Shown: piece by piece, positions 1 to 11,545 of the stretch | How the letters are laid out: every line of letters starts with the position of its first letter | Numbering within the stretch: the stretch's first letter is position 1 | Source of the DNA: Branchipolynoe longqiensis | Taxonomy: Eukaryota > Annelida > Polychaeta > Phyllodocida > Polynoidae | Reading direction: 5' to 3' | Assembly (NCBI GenBank): GCA_030323885.1 | Contig: CM059186.1 | Coordinates: 154,723,064 to 154,787,063, forward strand | Length of the DNA stretch: 64,000 nt | The notes under the pieces: generated by a model | Database searches by the model: none | What the model was told of the DNA's origin: nothing | The model's input: the letters and a program-made list of their open reading frames with translations, nothing else | Translations under genes and position numbers: made by a program

Positions 1-942
1 GATGTGTGTGGAGGTGAATGTGTGTGGAAGTGGGTGTGAGTGGGTGGGTGTAGGGTATGGGTTAGTAGAACTGTAGATATGGCGATGTGTGTGGAGGTGG
101 GTGTGGGGTATGGGTTAGTAGAACTGTAGATATGGCAATGTGTGTGGAGGTGGGTGTGAGTGGGTGGGTGTGGGGTATGGGTTAGTAGAACTGTAGATAT
201 GGTGATGTGTGTGGAGATGGGTGTGAGTGGGTGGGTGTGGGGTTCGGGTTAGTAGAACTGTAGATATGGCAATGTGTGTGGAGGTGGGTGTGAGTGGGTG
301 GGTGTGGGGTACAGGTTAGTAGAACTGTAGATATGGCGATGTGTGTTGAGGTGGGTGTGAGTGGGTGGATGTGTGGTACGGGTTAGTAGAACTGTAGATA
401 TGGCGATGTGTGTTGAGGTGGGTGTGAGTGGGTGGATGTGTGGTACGGGTTAGTAGAACTGTAGATATGGCGATGTGTGTTGAGGTGGGTGTGAGTGGGT
501 GGATGTGTGGTATGGGTTAGTAGAACTGTAGATATGGCGATGTGTGTGGGGTATGGGTTAGTAGAACTGTACATATGGCGATGTGTGTGGGTGTGAGTGG
601 GTGGGTGTAGGATATGGATTAGTAGAACTGTAGATATGGCGATGTGTGTTGAGGTGGGTGTGAGTGGGTGGATGTGTAGTACGGGTTAGTAGAACTGTAG
701 ATATGGCGATGTGTGTTGAGGTGGGTGTGAGTGGGTGGATGTGTGGTACGGGTTAGTAGAACTGTAGATATGGCGATGTGTGTTGAGGTGGGTGTGAGTG
801 GGTGGATGTGTGGTACGGGTTAGTAGAACTGTAGATATGGCGATGTGTGTGTGGTATGGGTTAGTAGAACTGTACATATGGCGATGTGTGTGGGTGTGAG
901 TGGGTGGGTGTAGGATATGGATTAGTAGAACTGTAGATATGG
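1..942. repeat. 67-bp minisatellite
   Basis: About 14 head-to-tail copies of a G/T-rich unit containing 'gtagaactgtagatatgg'. In the best-ordered part (around 380-520) the period is 67 bp; elsewhere units are shortened or lengthened by internal loss of the gtgggtg part. The array begins before the window. Short open frames on the minus strand here are simply the repeat read in one phase. Confidence 0.95.
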
Positions 943-1352
943 GGAGTCGGGCAAGGGGAAAGATGAATCACACTGCATAACTAGTCATGAGCTGGGACAT
1001 GCAATTGACAAATCAACCATCATTTTCTAGAAAAAACTAAGTTTTAATTAGAAAATACTTTCAGTCTTCACTCTAGAAACAATACTGGCTAAACATAGCA
1101 GTTTGTGTATATTGATCTACTCATTGTTTATTTGATGTATATCAAGTCTGAGCTGGAATGAGAGAGAAAAGAATCAATTAATCAAATAAAATCAACTTTT
1201 GTACAAATATGATTCCTGAATTTCTAATGGCTGAAGGCACTGCTTGCTGTCTCACTGTGATTTCATCAGAAGGAATGATGTCATATTCCTTACTAGGTTG
1301 GTAAAGGACTACTCCTTTATGTACTAGGGAGACCAAAGAAATTAAAGAATTG
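943..1352. other. AT-rich spacer, no gene seen
   Basis: No gene recognised. The first ~36 bases (944-980, containing 'ggcaagggga' and 'gatgaatcacac') recur at 2827-2864, so both probably belong to an unidentified dispersed repeat. Confidence 0.5.
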
Positions 1353-1757
1353 TGTTCTCTGTGGGGGAGTGGTTAGAGTGTCTGACTTTTTTTCTAGGTC
1401 AAATTACTAATCAGAAGGTCGGTGGTTCGATTCCCCATGCCCCCACCTCTGCCAATTTGGATTTCCACCGCTGTGTATAACTTAATCAAAGGCCAGTTGC
1501 TCTCATACCATGTCTATGTGTTGTGGGAGGTTAAAATCCCTTGGGTTGGTAAAAGTGTAGACTCAGGCTTTCTATAGACAAACTGTCTCATGGTGAAAAC
1601 AAGTCTATGTGTTGTGGGAGGTTAAAATCCCTTGGGTTGGTAAAAGTGTAGACTCAGGCTTTCTATAGACAAACTGTCTCATGGTGAAAACAAGTCTATT
1701 CAGGCTTATCCATGATAGGCAGTATTAATCTTCAAGAGAAAAAAAAGGGAAAAAAAA
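1353..1757 (+). mobile_element. SINE-L copy with internal 91-bp duplication
   Basis: tRNA-derived SINE. The head resembles a class II (Leu/Ser) tRNA: the stretch 'gtggttagagtgtctgac' corresponds to the D-arm and 'ggttcgattcc' is a B box. A body of about 230 bp follows and ends in an A-rich tail near 1736-1757. A 91-bp body segment (1512-1602) is repeated exactly at 1603-1693. Other copies: 3199-3432, 26508-26712, 30014-30317 (minus), 53508-53830. It is not a functional tRNA gene because the anticodon/variable region is expanded. Confidence 0.85.
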
Positions 1758-1985
1758 GCCAGATGGGATGGCCAAATGAGTTGAATATCCGCTTTTCATG
1801 TGGCAAGTCAGTTTCAAACCCCGACTGAGTCAAACCAACGCCTTATGGATTTATGCATATCACTAGCTAGCCTGGCTCTCCTCGACACTCCTATGCACGG
1901 ACAGGGAACAGTTGAATGAGGAAGACCAATTGTCAATGATTTAATTTCCCTCTGCTTCATCAACGAATGGAACAAATACAAAATA
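1758..1985 (+). mobile_element. SINE-V variant (tail with gaggaagaccaattgtc)
   Basis: Begins 'gatgggatggccaaatgag', a degenerate tRNA-like start, followed by 'gagtcaaaccaa', the SINE-V signature after the B-box region. The 3' part contains 'gaggaagaccaattgtc', also found at 48165-48185 and in reverse near 62010-62045. This tail differs from the main SINE-V tail, so it is a second subfamily. Confidence 0.7.
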
Positions 1986-2458
1986 AAAGAGTTTGGTGCA
2001 ACTTCATCGATCTTCTGAATCGCATCTTTAATAATGTTGCTACAGGGCCGCCACTTTGTGGTAACTCAATTAACAAAACAATGTAGAATTGTGCGCACGG
2101 TTAAAGCCTCACTAGATGGCGTGGAATAACAGATGACAGATGGATGAGAATGTTAGGGGTGTGTGTGAAGAGAGAGGTCGGAAATAGTGCTGAGTTCGTG
2201 TTCTTTGCTAAATATTTTAATATATAACTTCCTTGTATAACTTATATAATTTACATAAATTATATAGCTTATAATTATAATTATGCTAAATAACTATTTT
2301 CTTATTTTCTTATGTCATTTTTTTGGCTCCGAGTCAAATGGTATTCTAGCCGTTAAACTTAACCAGTGTTTACATAACGTTTAACATAATTATGTCTATT
2401 AAATACCTTTGAATAATATGATTTTTCAGAATAACTGAAGCTGAGATCCAACAAGTTG
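1986..2458. other. AT-rich spacer, no gene seen
   Basis: Nothing recognisable; AT-rich with short palindromic stretches around 2220-2285. Confidence 0.5.
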
Positions 2459-2812
2459 TTAAAGCTGCACAATTCGATGAAAACAGCAAATCTTTAGAAA
2501 GCAAAGCGCTTATCTACGTTTAAACCTAAGTATCCAAGTTATATATTGGTGCACTTATACAGTATTTGTTGCTAAATATAACTGCATTCTAATTCAGTTT
2601 AATTGAATCTGTGACTGTTGAAGTCAATAGGTTCAGAGTTTTGGCTAGCATGCCAAAATTAACTTTCCATGCTTACACTTCAAATATCTCCAAAGTTAGC
2701 CATTTTAAATCAAAATTAAATCATGCTGTCGTAAGATAAATCGTAATCATCAACCTAATATATTGCCTCAGAAAATGATAGGAACTCAAAACCATCGGAC
2801 AATGCAATTTTT
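2459..2812. mobile_element. MITE-F copy
   Basis: Starts with TTAA (2459-2462) then 'agctgcacaattcgatga', and ends with a related inverted end, 'ccatcggacaatgca', near 2790-2808. About 355 bp and non-coding. Internal landmarks shared by all MITE-F copies are 'acttcaaatatct' and 'atcaaccta'. At least 13 whole or partial copies occur in the window. Confidence 0.8.
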
Positions 2813-3198
2813 TGTATCATGCTCCTAGTCAGGCAAGGGGACGGATGAATCACACCGCATTAATAAAAAAAACTAAACTGATGCAGTGTACATGCCAGAC
2901 GCACTGGGCACACAGAGTGTTAGTAACAAATAGAGTATACAACTTTAATAGAATATATATATATATAACATTGTTACTGTGCTAGTTTCACACACGGAGT
3001 AGAACGTGTGGTGCGCAGGTGCAGTAACTATGTGACCTACTGCCTGCACACGGAGATGTGACTTGCTATGGTTACTAATTAGGAGAGAGTGTGGGTGACG
3101 GTTACTATGGTTACTAATTAGGAGAGGGTTTGGGTGACGAGAGCCATCCCCCTGTAGTCGGGGTGTCAGGGAGTGGGGGAGCTAATGTACACAGACAT
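2813..3198. other. Spacer with short tandem duplication
   Basis: No gene seen. Contains the second copy of the 36-base motif (2827-2864), a short TA run near 2955, and a ~45-bp tandem duplication (3068-3140) around 'ggttactaattaggagag'. Confidence 0.5.
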
Positions 3199-3432
3199 AG
3201 ATACCCCATGCCATCACCTCTGCCAATTTAGATTTCCACCGCAGTGTATAACTTACAGCATCATCAAAGGCCAGTTGCTCTCATACCATGTCAATGTGGT
3301 GTGGGAAGTTAAAAAATCCCTTGGGTCGGTAAAAGATTTCCCTCGGGCTTTCTATCGACCAAATGTCTAATCGTGAAAACAAGTCTATTCAGACTTATCC
3401 ATGATAGGCAGTAACAATCTTCAAGAATATAT
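3199..3432 (+). mobile_element. SINE-L fragment, head missing
   Basis: Body and 3' end of SINE-L, from just after the B-box region through 'atccatgataggcagtaa'. The tRNA-like head is absent. Confidence 0.8.
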
Positions 3433-4465
3433 ATAGAGGAATTGGTGTCCAGGAATTGGACTAAGCCAGGCTGCCACCCCCAACCTCCAACCACAACCCC
3501 AACCCCCAACCCCCAAACCCCAGCCCCAAGCCACAACCCACAACCTACAAACCCCAACATCCCACCCCAACCCCAGATACACACGCCGACGGCTGCCCTT
3601 TGACCAGGTCACCGTAAACCCGACACCCAACAACACTGCATTATTGACGGGGCATCCCTCTCTGTTTGGTCACGTGACCCAGACCGGCTCTCTGATTGGG
3701 CCGCGCTAATCTCATCTCCGCTAGGGGTCAGCACGGGTGGCGCGTGTGAGGCTCGCTTGTTCTGTTGCCCCCACCCCCACCCGCACCCCTGATGGTACAG
3801 ATGTCGTCTGCTCTGAGTAAATAAAATATTTGACCGCTGTTGATGGATGAAGTTTGACTTCCGGTAGTCTTGCTATATTTACGTGGAACCTCGTCTTGGG
3901 TTTATCCACTTGTACTAATATCACAGGTAATTTCTTGGTTGTCCATCGGTGGTGATGATGACAACAACTCATCATTTATTGGAAACTCGTCAATGACTGA
4001 TGAGCCCAAATATTTGCTCAGAATGTGCAATGGCGCATTGAACACGCATGTGTAGCTGCAGTCGGAGGGTCTGGTGAGCGAAGCAGACGACATTCCCTTT
4101 AGCTAATACCAGTAGATAGATCTAATTAGACTTTGTTAACTTAGTGGCGACCAGACGAATACTGGATAAACAGCAGTGGGTTATGCAGAACCAACTGAGG
4201 TCAGTGAAACAGGGAAAGCACTGTCCCATAGGTGCGGCGAAGGGGTTGCAGACGCCCCGGAGACACCCGACCCCCGTGCGGCCTAACGGGCCGCCCCGCG
4301 TTGTCAATTCTGCACGCCCGGAATTCCGATGTGGCCATTGCCCGGAGGGTGAAAAGGCAAGCAGGAGGGGCGGGCAGGGCAACCAGGCCCCTCACCGACA
4401 CTCTCCAAGGACATCTTGGTGCTAACAGGAGCCATATGGGTGGGTCAGGATGGGTCACAATTTGA
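3433..4465. other. Unassigned region with C-rich tract
   Basis: 3465-3580 is a CCAACCCC-type low-complexity tract. The rest looks complex but is not recognised. A 63-codon minus-strand frame (4093-3902) has protein-like composition but no family match or supporting context, so it is not called as a gene. 4230-4400 is locally GC-rich. Confidence 0.4.
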
Positions 4466-5148
4466 GCCCCAATCACACTATGCTTGTGACCACTTTGCGA
4501 CTACTTTGCAACCACAAAAATCACTTCAGTTACCAACCGGCTTGTGACCAAAGAAAAATAAATGCAGAGGAAAAAAGGAAGGGGAAGACTGGTTGGCAAT
4601 TGGCCGGTGATTGGTTGACGATTGGTTAGTGACCACTCAGTGATTGGTTGGTGATTGGTTCGCGATTGGTTGATGACCCACTTGATGACCACTCAGAAAC
4701 TGATCACCACCTAAGCGCCAAGCGATCACCAACGGATTGTCAACCGAGCGCCAACTGATGACCAACTGATTGCTAACCAATCGCCAACCAATTTACCACC
4801 TGATTGCTGACTGGCTGCTGACCGATAGCCATGTGGTCGCAGGTTGGCATTGTTGGCAGTGTGCCAGGTTGTCGATCAGTTGGCAATCGGTTGGCAAAAT
4901 GTTGGCGAGAAGTTGGCGGCCGATCACCGACCGATCGCCAACAAATCGCCAACCTATGAAATGCTTGGCAACCTCCTGGCCACCATTTTGGTCACAAGGA
5001 GGTTTTTTGGTGCAACACCTACAACCAAAATGGTCGCCATGAGGTTAACGAAAACTGAGGACCACCACTTTGCAACCACTTTGCAACCACCCGTTTTATT
5101 TGGTCACAAGTGGTCGCAAAGTGGTCGCAAGCCTAGTGTGATTACGGC
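4466..5148. mobile_element. FB element 1 (foldback-like, TCACA termini)
   Basis: Left end 'gccccaatcacactatgctt' pairs with the reverse complement of the right end, 'gccgtaatcacactaggctt'; the inverted repeat extends about 35 bp into CGACCACTTT words. The interior is degenerate repetition of 'gattggttggc'-type words in the left half and their complements ('ccaactgattgcc') in the right half. No coding capacity. Internally repetitive inverted repeats are known from foldback transposons; assignment to that class is inference. No clear target-site duplication. Confidence 0.7.
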
Positions 5149-5464
5149 ATCAGGTAGAGGGGTGTCGGCGCTCTCCAGCCGATGTTCCGGTCGGGCATGC
5201 GCAACGCAAGCTCATTCGCAAATTTGGTTTGGCCGCTGGCCGCCAGGATCGCGTTGAGGCTTGGTGGATCACATTGACGGGTGGCCAATTGCATCTGTTT
5301 TCCGAATTTTTTCTTTGACTCTCTTTTTTTTTGTAGGTATGTAGGTTTATTCCTTTTTGTCTTTTTAGGAGGTGTCTTGTTGCCAACGGTGCTTCAAAAG
5401 AAGTACGTTTAGGTCGGGAATGGACTCGAATATTGATTTCAGTTAATTAGACTTATTTTACGAG
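5149..5464. other. Spacer, no gene seen
   Basis: No recognisable feature apart from a T-rich stretch around 5310-5370. Confidence 0.4.
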
Positions 5465-7040
5465 TTGTCCTTCCGTCCCCTACACACATCGCCATGCTTT
5501 CCTGCACTCCTCCTCCTCCGGCTCCGCCTCCTCCGCCCCCCCCCCCCTCCTCCCCCTTTCCTCGCCTCCTCCCTTCCTTCCCTCCTCTCCTCCTCCCTTC
5601 CTCCCCTCCCCTCTCCCCCTCCTCTCCACCTGCTCCCCTCCTCCCCTCTTCCTCCCCTCCTCCTCCCATCCTCCCCCCTTCTCCTACTCCTCCTCCCCTC
5701 TTCTCCTCCCCCTTCCTTTCTTCCTCCGCCCTCCTCCGCCTTTCCTCTCCACCTCCTTCTCTCCCCCCTCCTCTGCTCATCCCCTCCTCCTCCTCCCCTC
5801 CCCCTCCTCTCTTTCTCCGCTTCTACTCCCATTCCTATTTCACTCCTCCCTTCGTTCTTCTTTTCTTCCCGTCCTCCCCTCCTGCCTTTCCCTTTCCGCC
5901 CATTTTCCCTCTTCCCCTGCTGCCCTCCATTCCTCATTCATTCATCTCCTTCTTTCTTCCTCTTCTCCTCTCATTCTCTATTCTCCTCCTCCCCTCCTTC
6001 TTCCCTCTTCTCTCCTCCACTTCTGCCTTTCTCTTCCCTCCCATCTTTCCCTCCTCCCCCATTCCTCACCAATCCTCCGCTTCTTTCGTCCTCTTCTTCT
6101 TTCTTCCTTTCCTCATCCTATCTTCCCCTCTTCCTTGCCTGCCCTCCCTCCGCCTCTCATCGTTTCCGCCCTACTGCCATCCTCCTCTTCCCTCCCCCCA
6201 ACTATCTATCTGCCTCTTCCCTCCTCTCCTTCTCCTCCTGTTCTCCTTCCCTCCCTTCCTCTCCCCATCTCTGCCTCTCCTCCTCCCCTCCTCTCCTTCC
6301 TCCTGCCTTCCTCTCCTCCACTCCCCCTCTCCTTCTCTCATCCTTTCCTACCCTCCTCCTCTCCTCTACTCCTCCCCTCTTCCCCTCCTCTCCTCAGCTC
6401 TCTCCTCCCCTCCTCCCCTCCCCTCCCTCCGCTCTCTCTCCCCTCCTCTCCCCCCCTCCTCCCCATCTCCCATCCCTCCTCCTCCTCTCCTCCCCTCCTC
6501 CCCTCCCCTCCCCTCCTCCCCTCCTCCTCCTGCCCTCCTCCCCATCTCCCCTCCTCACACTCGTCCCCTCGTGCTCTCCTCCCCTCCTGTCCTCTCCTCC
6601 TCTCCTCCTCTCCTCCTCGCCCCCCTCCCCTCCTTCCCCTCTTCTCCTCCCCGTTCCCCTGTTCCCCTGTTCCCCTGTTCCCTTCGCTTCCCCTGTTCCC
6701 TTTTCCCCTTCCTGTTCCCCACTTCCCCTCTTCCCCTCCTCCCCTCTTCCCCTCCCCTCTTCCCCTCTTCCCCTCCTCCCCTCTTCCCCTCTTCCCCTCT
6801 TCCCCTCCTCCCCCTCCTCCCCTCTTCCCCTCCTCCCCTCCTCCCCTCCTCTCCTCACCCCTCTCTCCCCTCCTCCCCCTCCTCCTCTCCTCCTCTCCTC
6901 CTCTCCTCCCCTCCTTCCCTCCTCCCCTCCTCCCCCTCCTCCCCTCCTCCCTCCTCCTCCCCTCCCCCCCTCCTCCCCTCTTCCCCACCTCCCCTCCTCC
7001 CCTCCTCCCTCCTCTCCTTCCTCTCCTGCCCTCCTCCATG
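5465..7040. repeat. 1.6-kb polypyrimidine tract
   Basis: Almost entirely C and T on the + strand, dominated by CCTCCTCCCC/CTTCCCC words. Open frames of 250-546 codons here encode only Pro/Ser/Leu (plus) or Gly/Arg/Glu (minus) and are low-complexity artefacts. Long mirror-symmetric polypyrimidine DNA can adopt triplex structures (known property); nothing here shows it does. Confidence 0.95.
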
Positions 7041-7423
7041 TGTGCTCTCCAACATGACATCTGGCGATTCAGCCTCTGCGCACCGGTCATTAAGTCACCT
7101 CAGTCAGGGATCACCGCCTCCATGGGCCCAGTGACCTCGGCACACCCAGCTTCATACACGGCATGGCATGAAGGATGTATGATGGGGTGGGGTGAGGAGG
7201 AGGAGGAGGAGGGGGTGGGTGTAAGGCGAATCAAAACATGCAAATACCATTTAACGTAAGCCAATAAGCTCCATCCATATCGATCTATGGGCAATTCATG
7301 CCTACGGGGTTATTTTGACACAAAACTTGAAACGGTGTCCATTATATATATTTAAAACATGTATATAAATATATAAAACAGTTATATACACACATATATA
7401 AGAGACAGTTATATGTATTAGAA
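7041..7423. other. Spacer, no gene seen
   Basis: Non-repetitive to ~7190, then a GGA run (7195-7212) and AT-rich sequence with TATA words (7340-7410). No gene recognised. Confidence 0.4.
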
Positions 7424-7775
7424 ATGTTTAGAAAAAGTGTGTTTTATTTAACGACGCATCTAGAGCACATTGATTTTTATCATCGACTATTGGACGTCAA
7501 ATATATGGTTATTCTGACATATTTCTTTGGAGGAAACCCACTGCCGCCACATATGCTACTCTTTCCAATAAGCAGCAAGGGGTCTTTTATATGCACTTTC
7601 CCACAGACAGAACAGTACATACCACAGCCTTTGATGAACCAGTCGTGGACCACTGGTTGGAACAGAAAATAACCCAAACTGCAAATTGGTCCACTGAGCA
7701 GGATCGATCGGATGACCCACACCTTCACAGGTGGACACTCTACTGCCTGATCTACGTTCCACTCCCATATTAGAA
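7424..7775 (-). mobile_element. Molluscan-type SINE
   Basis: Includes 'tttaacgacgcatctagagc', 'cttttatatgcactttccca', 'acataccacagcctttgatg' and 'ccagtcgtggaccactgg'. From memory these are hallmarks of a SINE abundant in gastropod and bivalve genomes. Its tRNA-related head should lie at the high-coordinate end and is eroded here; only 'tgggtcatccgatcgatcc' (minus) remains. This is the main clue to the host phylum. A database comparison was not possible. Confidence 0.75.
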
Positions 7776-7841
7776 ATGTGGGGTCGTATCATCATCATCA
7801 TCATCATGCTGTCGGTCGCGATGCGACAAAGACTGCTTTCA

Positions 7842-8855
7842 TCACTTGACTGCCACTCTCCATTTAGCTCTCTGCTGTGAGAGTTGCGTCCATGAGTCGG
7901 TCTTAATGTCTCTCAGCTTCAGGTTTCTCTTGATGGTATCTTTGAACCGGAGACGGGGGCGCCCTCTCTTTCTGTAGCCAGAAGACAGTTGAGAATAGAG
8001 GATCTGCTTTGGTAGCCTGTCTGATGACATCCTCATGAGGTGTCCAGTCCACCGGAGATTCTTTTTGATCAGAAGATCTTCCATAGAGGGCAGCCCCATC
8101 CGTTCGAGTATTTCCTTATTCGTCACTTTGTCCTTCCAGGTTAGCCTCATGATTGAACGCAGATGTCGCATCATGAAGGCATGCAGCTTTTTCACCTGCT
8201 GTCTGTACACTGTCCAGGCCTCGGCTCCGTATAGTAGGGTGGATAGCACGATTGCGCGGTAGATCTTACCTTTGACCCGAATGGACACATGGTGGTTGTT
8301 CCAGAGTCTCTGGCGTAGTCGGCCGAAAGATGCGCTAGCCTTGGCCATCCTCCTCTGTATCTCAGCATCAATGCGTCCATCACTTGATATAGTGCTTCCG
8401 AGATAGGTGAATTCCGGAACAGAGTTCAGCTTGTTTCCGTCAACCATGATCTCCTCCTCTCGGGTTCTTGTAGAGTTGGGTTGGTACAGCACCTCCGTCT
8501 TCTTGATGTTAATTTTCAGGCCAAACTTCTTTGATGCATCGGAGAAAGCGTCCACTATTTTCTGGGTCTCTTCAGCAGAGTGGGCAACCAGTGCACTGTC
8601 ATCTGCAAATAGTAGCTCTCTCACCAGTATCTGAGTAGTCTTGGTCTTCGCTCTGAAGTGTGCGACATTGAATAGGTCAGCGCTCTGTCTGGACTGTATA
8701 TAGATGCCATCCCCCATGTCTCGGAAAGCCTCGTCTAGCATTGCTGATAGGAAGATGGAGAAGAGCGTGGGGGCCAGTACACAACCTTGCTTGACCCCAT
8801 TGGTAACCCCGAACGATTCCGAGACTTCCCCTCCAGCACTAACGTTCGCCATCAT
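7842..8855 (-). pseudogene. LINE reverse transcriptase, 5'-truncated
   Basis: 337 codons covering the C-terminal part of a non-LTR retrotransposon reverse transcriptase. Visible motifs: NGVKQGCVLAPTLFS (residues 19-33), the catalytic FADD variant of YADD (83-86), GLKIN (112-116), FTYLGS (149-154), an LLYGAEAWT block, then GHLMRM and GRPRLRFKDT towards the C-terminus. The N-terminal endonuclease and early RT blocks are missing. Upstream in frame, the sequence would continue as NVHTG but meets a TGA five codons before the ATG, so the start shown is only the first Met after a stop. A GAT-repeat run (7789-7806) lies just beyond the 3' end and looks like a microsatellite tail. This is a dead copy. 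Clade not assigned. Confidence 0.9.
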
Positions 8856-9218
8856 TCCTGTATGTACATTTCATGAAAGCTGCCTGCAAAAGTGTTGAAG
8901 TGCTGCTGGCTTTTGCAAGTTACCAGCGGCACTCTCTCGGGGAGCAAATAGAGGTTTCACACCGGCAAGAACATGTCAAGACAGGCGCAAAACTATTTGT
9001 CCCTGCAGTGGCTGGTCGCGAGATGTTGGGAGTTCCATACATCAACCGCCCTTAATGCTGCCACAGTGACATGGTTTTCTGTTTAGGATTTGCTCCCTTA
9101 GCCTTCGGTTCTGTCAAGGACCTGTACCACAAGGCAGTGGTTTAGAACTCTGCAAGGCAGGGGCGTCAAACTCCCTGAGGTATTGCTATACCTGCATACC
9201 ACCTGGGTCGTATATATA
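8856..9218. other. Possible 5' remnant of the LINE, then spacer
   Basis: Reading on in minus gives 'FCRQLS', a stop and NVHTG before the RT frame, so part may be LINE-derived with frame damage. The rest to 9218 is not recognised. Confidence 0.4.
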
Positions 9219-9388
9219 TACACTAAAACCTCCCTCCACAGATCGACCACTCCCCTATATCAATCGCTTTATTTGGGTCCCAACAATACCATTGTAACCA
9301 TATTCTAACTCCATAAACCAACCACCTCCCTAAATGGACCACTTAGAGTCAGTCCCAAGGTCGGTCGATTTAGAGAGGGTTTACTGTA
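9219..9388. mobile_element. MITE-B copy
   Basis: Starts 'actaaaacctccctccacag' and ends 'gatttagagagggtttactg' before TATA repeats. The two ends are inverted versions of the CAGTAAAACCTC terminus. The interior carries 'cctatatcaatcgctttatt'. Other copies: 17460-17634, 29464-29646, 33713-34292 (interrupted), 48770-48950; fragment 62166-62191. Confidence 0.8.
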
Positions 9389-10089
9389 TATATATATATA
9401 TATATTAATATATATATATATATATATGGTTCAAGTGTAAAAATCGACAGATCCATTTAAGTTGTTTTGTGTAAAAATAGAATTTACTGTTGTGTTTTTC
9501 CGTTAAAGTCCATGATTTTCATATTGAGTAGGACATCATATCGGGGATGTGGCAGCTTTTGGATTTGATTATCGGAATGATGGCAACTTCAGCTCAAACA
9601 TAGTCATCAATTCGACATGCAGGGCGTTTGTCTGTTTTTGCACGTGAACCCTTCATATATATATATATATGTATATAATTATGTATAAAATAGGTCACAA
9701 CTCCAGAGGATAAAATAAAGAGACGAGACGAGGAGTGGCGGAAGCCTACCTTTATTTTCCAAGGCCCATTTGGCTGAGCAATAAACAGCCCTACCTAGAA
9801 AAAAAAAAGGAAAAAGATTTGGAGCTCATGTGACCGTGACGCGCGCTGGCTGGGCTATGGCTACATGGACGTGGCACCAGCCAGGCGGAGCGGGTTCCGG
9901 CCCGCAGCAAATATATACAAATAAATAAGACGTACATAATAAATAGCGAGGAATTAATTAAAGTACGATAAAAAGGATAAGATATAGACTCCGCCCCTTT
10001 ATATTCATATAATAAATTATATAGCACATATATATGTATATTTATATGTAGATATATGACACAGCTTCAAGCAAGCACTCAACTTATTT
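9389..10089. other. AT-rich spacer, no gene seen
   Basis: TA microsatellites at 9391-9427 and 9655-9680. 9720-9960 is more complex but unrecognised. Confidence 0.4.
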
Positions 10090-10225
10090 GGGTTGAATGG
10101 CTGAATGAGTTGAGCGTTCATTTCCCATGTGGCAGATCAAGCATTTAAACCCCACTTCAGTTAAAGCAATGGCTTATAAATGTATCCTTGCCACTACCGA
10201 GCCTAGTGCTTGCCATTACTGTAAT
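10090..10225 (+). mobile_element. SINE-V-like fragment, diverged
   Basis: Shows 'tggctgaatgagttgagcg', 'catgtggcagatcaagc' and 'aatggcttataaatg', matching the order in the copies at 1758 and 48009. Heavily diverged, without the 3' tail. Confidence 0.55.
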
Positions 10226-10288
10226 ACTAAATAGGAATACTGTAATAGGGCAATGTGCATTGGAATGGACAAGAGCAACTATCCACAG

Positions 10289-10715
10289 TGAAGGCGCCTA
10301 AGGATAAGCATAGATCCTGAATGGAAAAGAAGTCTGGGTTCGAATCCTGCCCTAGGCACAGTATTTTACATGCATCACCCCGACAACACTGGTTGTCATA
10401 CCTTGAATCCTGCATAAGCTCCATGTTGTATGGTTGTTGAACCTACCCAGTGCATGTATGTCTAAGTATATTGCCTGTATGTATGTATGTAATTGTAAGC
10501 ATTACACAACTATTAGATATAAACATTTAAAAGGCTACCGAATTCAGGGGGACAAGTTTAGTAGTGTGCATTTGCCTCTCAGGCAAGGCGCCATATAGAC
10601 CGGTCCTCATGGATAGGATAGGGTGATTGTATCAGGGAGCATAGGTGGTGTAATGGCTAGCATACTAAGCCCAGAATGGCAAGAAATGTGTGTTCGAATT
10701 CTACTAGAGACACAA
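10289..10715 (+). mobile_element. SINE-D, diverged, head-body-head
   Basis: First tRNA-like head at 10289-10357 (B box 'gggttcgaatcc'). A body follows with 'tgttgaacctacccagtg' and 'ttgcctgtatgtatgtatg'. A second head at 10637-10715 has A-box-like 'aggtggtgtaatggctagca' and B-box-like 'tgttcgaattc'. The same head-body-head layout occurs at 15476-15983 and 50470-50971 on the other strand. Confidence 0.75.
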
Positions 10716-10727
10716 TATTAATTGACT

Positions 10728-11163
10728 TAAAATATTAATTTAGCATATTTACACTTCAAATATCTCGGAAGGTAGTCATTTTAAGGCGAAATTACTTCAA
10801 ACTAAATTCTGGGATCAATGGGGAATTAAATGCATTTAACAATAATCAATTATCTTATCTTGTATCTATGTCATGTTCACTATATCGTTTATGTTGTATC
10901 ATTTATCTGTTGTGCTATGTGTATCCATCTCTTTACCATGAACCCTTCACATAGCCTTGTTTGCAGAATAGCTGGTTTCTATATACATATCCATTACATT
11001 ACATTAAATGCCCTTTTTGCTCTGAAATTAAAGCTGTGCTTATTACCCAACTCTTCTCTCGTTCTCTCTCGCCCGAGCGTAATGAAGATAGATTATAACG
11101 ATCAACCAAATATATTTATCTCAGAAAATAACGGAACTCAAAACCATTGGACTATATAATTTT
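10728..11163. mobile_element. MITE-F, interrupted
   Basis: The first half is recognisable to ~10806 ('tttacacttcaaatatctcg') and the last part from ~11085 ('gattataacgatcaaccaaa') to the terminus near 11163. About 275 bp of unrelated AT-rich sequence lies between. Confidence 0.65.
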
Positions 11164-11309
11164 AACTACCCAACTTCCGGTTATCGGATATGTGTGTGTG
11201 TGTTTTTTTCCCCATCCACTTTGAACTTAATTTCTACACTGGTCCTCTGCGCTACCATTACACACTATATATATATACTGGTCCTAAAGGCGCGCCTTTT
11301 TACTTGCAG

Positions 11310-11484
11310 CTGCCGGCGTGGAGTACTGCCGGGGCTACGTGGACGAGCACGGCCAGTGGAATAACGGCTTCTACTGCCCGCAGTGGGGCGGGCCCGGCCG
11401 CAAGTACTGCTGCGGCACGGATACACACCGCTTCTGTTGTCCCGAGGAACCAGCGCCTCCTGACACCGGGCTGGCGGGCCACAG
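11310..11484 (+). CDS. Shisa-family protein, ectodomain exon
   Basis: Codes for the cysteine-rich ectodomain of a Shisa-like single-pass membrane protein. Shisa proteins act in the ER/Golgi or plasma membrane on receptor traffic or signalling; this member's role is unknown. Acceptor: pyrimidine-rich run ending 'ttttacttgcag'. Donor: 'ggccacag|gtgagc'. Read from the third base (11312), it gives [21 protein letters not shown], then YCCGT and RFCCPEE: the family spacing of a single Cys, Cys-Pro, CC-G and CC. The exon begins with two bases of a codon and ends with two bases (AG), completed by G at the start of the next exon. It is much more GC-rich than its flanks. The upstream signal-peptide exon was not identified. 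A GGGTGT array starts 60 bp after the donor. Confidence 0.88.
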
Positions 11485-11545
11485 GTGAGCAGCTCCCGGG
11501 GAACCGCGCCGAGACGGGCCGGGCGGAGGGTGTAGGGGTGGGGAG

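Noticed and set aside
1353..1450. Leu/Ser tRNA gene
   Set aside because: Expanded anticodon/variable region and a repeated SINE body.
3902..4093. 63-codon minus-strand frame as an exon
   Set aside because: Protein-like composition, but no family recognised and no splice-site or neighbour support.
5465..7259. Open frames of 374-546 codons (plus) and 250 codons (minus)
   Set aside because: They read through polypyrimidine DNA, are Pro/Ser/Leu or Gly/Arg/Glu only, and overlap in several frames.
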